A DNA stretch of 64,000 nucleotides from Tumebacillus flagellatus (lineage in GTDB: Bacteria; Bacillota; Bacilli; Tumebacillales; Tumebacillaceae). Position 1 is the stretch's first letter. Every line of letters starts with the position of its first letter. This document shows, piece after piece, positions 61,939 to 64,000 of the stretch. A program made the translations under genes and the position numbers. The stretch lies in the NCBI RefSeq assembly GCF_000714935.1, contig NZ_JMIR01000003.1:182076-246075 (forward strand). Direction: 5' to 3'. Under the pieces are notes generated by a model. That model did no database searches, was not told the origin of the DNA, and saw only the letters and a program-made list of their open reading frames with translations.

Positions 61939-64000
61939 GTGCCACAGAGATTTACTTCACGACGCGTTCTTCGATTTTTCAGTGCTTTCTTGACTTTTGT
62001 TCTGCTGTTTGTCAGCAGCGGAGTTGGCAACTTCGCCAAATCGGCGCATGCCGCTTCCTCGTGGACGCCCCGTAACTCGCATACCGGGGGGGCATTCGGC
62101 GGGGTTGCGTACGGCAACGGAATCTTCGTGGCGGGCGATGACTCGCCGAACGTTGTCGTCTCGTCCGACCACGGTCAGACCTGGACGGCAACCGATATGA
62201 GCGCTGACACGTATGCCCTGCTGACACCGCTGTATGCAGGGGGGAAATGGGTCTTCTCCTCGTTTGGCGGCAAGATGTTTTACTCCGAAGACAACGCCGC
62301 TAGCTGGCATGGCGTTTCGGTTCCCAATCTCACGCCCTCGGATTCGCTCTGGGGTGTCGCGTACGGTGTCATCAGCGGCAACCCGAAGTATATCGCGGTC
62401 GGGGACAACGCCTCGATTGCCACTTCCTCGGACGGGAAGGTTTGGAGCGGTACGCATAAGAGCGGCGCTTCCAACTTCCGTTCCGTCGTGTACGGTTCCG
62501 ATCAGATCGGCAACCCTCAGTTCGTAGCAGTTGGGGACAGCGCCAACATCTGGATCTCTCATGACGGTTCGACGTGGAACAAACAGTCGCCTCCGGGCAA
62601 TTCGAACGAAACCATCAACATGATCGCCTATGCGGTCGTGGACGGGCTCCCGACCTACGTCATCGCGACAAGTTCCGGGATCTATCAATCGGCCGACGGT
62701 GTCTCGTGGGCACCGCGCCTGTCGAACGCCATTGCTTTGTACGGGGTGTCTTATGCAGGCAACCAGTTCATCGCGGTCGGTGATGGCGGTACTGTCGTCA
62801 CCTCGCGCGACGGCGTGACTTGGTCCGATCCCGAGAACGCCAATACGTCGAATACCCTCTATGCGGTTGCAGGCGATGCCAACAACCGCTACGTAGCGGT
62901 CGGCGACGGCGGGACCTTGGCGACCAAAGACTACAGCAAAGATTCCAAACTGACCGCACTGGCTCTTGACCAAGGGTACTCGGTTTCGCCTGCCTTTGCT
63001 TCCGGTACGACCGGATATTCGGTCAGCGTGGGCAGCGGAGTCTCCTCGCTCAAAGTCACGCCGACGGTTTCGGACCGTGCGGCTAAGGTGCAGATCAACG
63101 GTACGGACGTTCCGATGTACAGCGGTTTCGTTTCGGTTCCCTTGAACCCCGGTTCGAACACGATTACCGTCACTGTCACCGCGCAAGACGGTATCACGCA
63201 AACGGTGTACACGATCGACGCGACGCGCGCCTCGGCTGCTCCTTCGACCGATGCGACCCTCAGCAATTTGTCGCTGAGCCAAGGGACGCTGACGCCGGGC
63301 TTCGCGGCAGGCACTCCGACGTATACCGCAAGCGTTCCGTATACGACGACGAGCCTCACCGTCACGCCGACGGCGAATGAGTCGCATGCAACGGTCAAAG
63401 TCAACAACGCAAGCGTGGCGAGCGGCACGGCTTCCAGTGCGATTCCGCTTTCTGTCGGACCCAACCCGATCACTGTCGATGTGACGGCACAGGACGGTAC
63501 GACCACGAAATCGTACACCGTAACGGTTACCCGCGCGGCTGCTTCGACCAATGCGCTGTTGAGCAATTTGACGACTTCGCAAGGGTCGCTCTCGCCGACT
63601 TTCTCGTCGGGCACTCACGAGTACAGCGTGGATGTTGCGAATTCCGTGAGCTCCCTCACGGTGACGCCGACGGTTATGGACTCCACCGCCACGGTGAAAG
63701 TGGACGGGACAACGGTTGCCAGCGGTTCAGCTTCGGCTTCGATTTCCTTGCCTGTCGGTTCGAAGGAGATCACCGTGCTGGTGACCGCGCAAGACGGCAC
63801 CACGCAAGAGTCGTATTCCCTGACGGTCAATCGGGCAGCGTCCAGCAACGCTGACCTGAGCAATTTGACGATCTCTTCCGGCACGCTTGATCCGGTGTTC
63901 GCTGCGGGAACTCCGTCCTACACGGTGAATGTCGCTCACGATGTCACCGATGTAACTGTCACTCCGACGGTTTACGATCCCGACGCGACGGTAACCGTGA
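61939..64000 (+). CDS. Large exported repeat protein, 3' end outside window
   Basis: A GTG start at 61939 with AGGGGGAG upstream opens a frame that runs off the right edge; about 687 residues are visible. A signal peptide (about 1-39, ending SAHAASS) is followed by a beta-propeller-like region of six or so blades (about 40-330; IFVAGDDSPNVVVSSDHGQT, FIAVGDGGTVVTSRDGVTWS). At least four tandem cadherin-like (PF12733-type) modules of about 90 residues follow, each ending near VTAQDGTT.(S/Y)Y. The propeller resembles sialidase/BNR-type folds. Likely a large surface adhesin or wall-associated protein. Confidence 0.88.
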   Translation, partial: MPQRFTSRRVLRFFSAFLTFVLLFVSSGVGNFAKSAHAASSWTPRNSHTGGAFGGVAYGNGIFVAGDDSPNVVVSSDHGQTWTATDMSADTYALLTPLYAGGKWVFSSFGGKMFYSEDNAASWHGVSVPNLTPSDSLWGVAYGVISGNPKYIAVGDNASIATSSDGKVWSGTHKSGASNFRSVVYGSDQIGNPQFVAVGDSANIWISHDGSTWNKQSPPGNSNETINMIAYAVVDGLPTYVIATSSGIYQSADGVSWAPRLSNAIALYGVSYAGNQFIAVGDGGTVVTSRDGVTWSDPENANTSNTLYAVAGDANNRYVAVGDGGTLATKDYSKDSKLTALALDQGYSVSPAFASGTTGYSVSVGSGVSSLKVTPTVSDRAAKVQINGTDVPMYSGFVSVPLNPGSNTITVTVTAQDGITQTVYTIDATRASAAPSTDATLSNLSLSQGTLTPGFAAGTPTYTASVPYTTTSLTVTPTANESHATVKVNNASVASGTASSAIPLSVGPNPITVDVTAQDGTTTKSYTVTVTRAAASTNALLSNLTTSQGSLSPTFSSGTHEYSVDVANSVSSLTVTPTVMDSTATVKVDGTTVASGSASASISLPVGSKEITVLVTAQDGTTQESYSLTVNRAASSNADLSNLTISSGTLDPVFAAGTPSYTVNVAHDVTDVTVTPTVYDPDATVTV

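Noticed and set aside
61957..63618. 553-codon minus-strand frame
   Set aside because: Opposite the exported repeat protein; Arg/Val-rich and repetitive because it mirrors the repeats.

Overview
The window looks like chromosome of a spore-former-type Firmicute with fairly high GC (roughly 55-60% by eye outside one AT-rich block). Strong AGGAGG-type ribosome binding sites, many GTG/TTG starts, an SLH-domain surface protein, DUF1659/DUF2922 gene pairs, a kipIAR-like 5-oxoprolinase operon and six NprR-sized HTH-TPR regulators point to Bacillales. The combination reminds me of Tumebacillus/Alicyclobacillaceae, but that is inference. I saw no rRNA, tRNA, CRISPR array or transposase.

Layout. 1-4264: three tandem HTH-TPR (RRNPP-like) regulators on the minus strand with decayed paralogue fragments between them. 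4276-11057: a three-gene SMC/MukBEF/Wadjet-like operon with no visible JetD nuclease. 11250-17553: a chemotaxis receptor, a DEAD-box helicase, a C39-like peptidase, a TPR protein and a secreted M15-like peptidase. 17682-20983: an HTH-TPR receptor with a 41-residue exported-type peptide 4 nt downstream, next to an OppA peptide-binding lipoprotein. 21275-23604: a racemase divergent from a MocR regulator, with a perfect 14-bp inverted repeat between them.

23903-40332 is a defence island, AT-rich from about 26.3 kb. It holds a McrBC-type pair, then a DNA phosphorothioation operon dndC-dndD-dndE-dndA on the plus strand. Converging on it is a minus-strand module: a small Dnd-associated protein, a second SMC-like ATPase, a 56-residue protein and a PLD-helicase restriction enzyme. 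Next come a DUF262/DUF1524 (SspE/GmrSD-like) effector and a MazG-like hydrolase. Together these look like a modification system with two candidate phosphorothioate-dependent restriction arms plus a type IV system.

40529-49139: an ArsR-type regulator with an MFS exporter, a secreted papain-like protein, two copies and one deletion remnant of a DUF1659-DUF2922 cassette, a second receptor/propeptide pair (46263-47582), and an XRE/HTH-TPR pair. 49158-54968 is a seven-gene minus-strand operon for pyroglutamate: IclR regulator, PxpB, PxpC, PxpA, DUF969/DUF979 membrane pair and Pcp peptidase. 55134-64000 is surface-related: a DUF4349 lipoprotein, an SLH protein, an OafA-type acyltransferase, three paralogous tail-collar (microcystin-dependent-like) proteins behind a GNAT gene, and the start of a large exported repeat protein that runs off the right edge.
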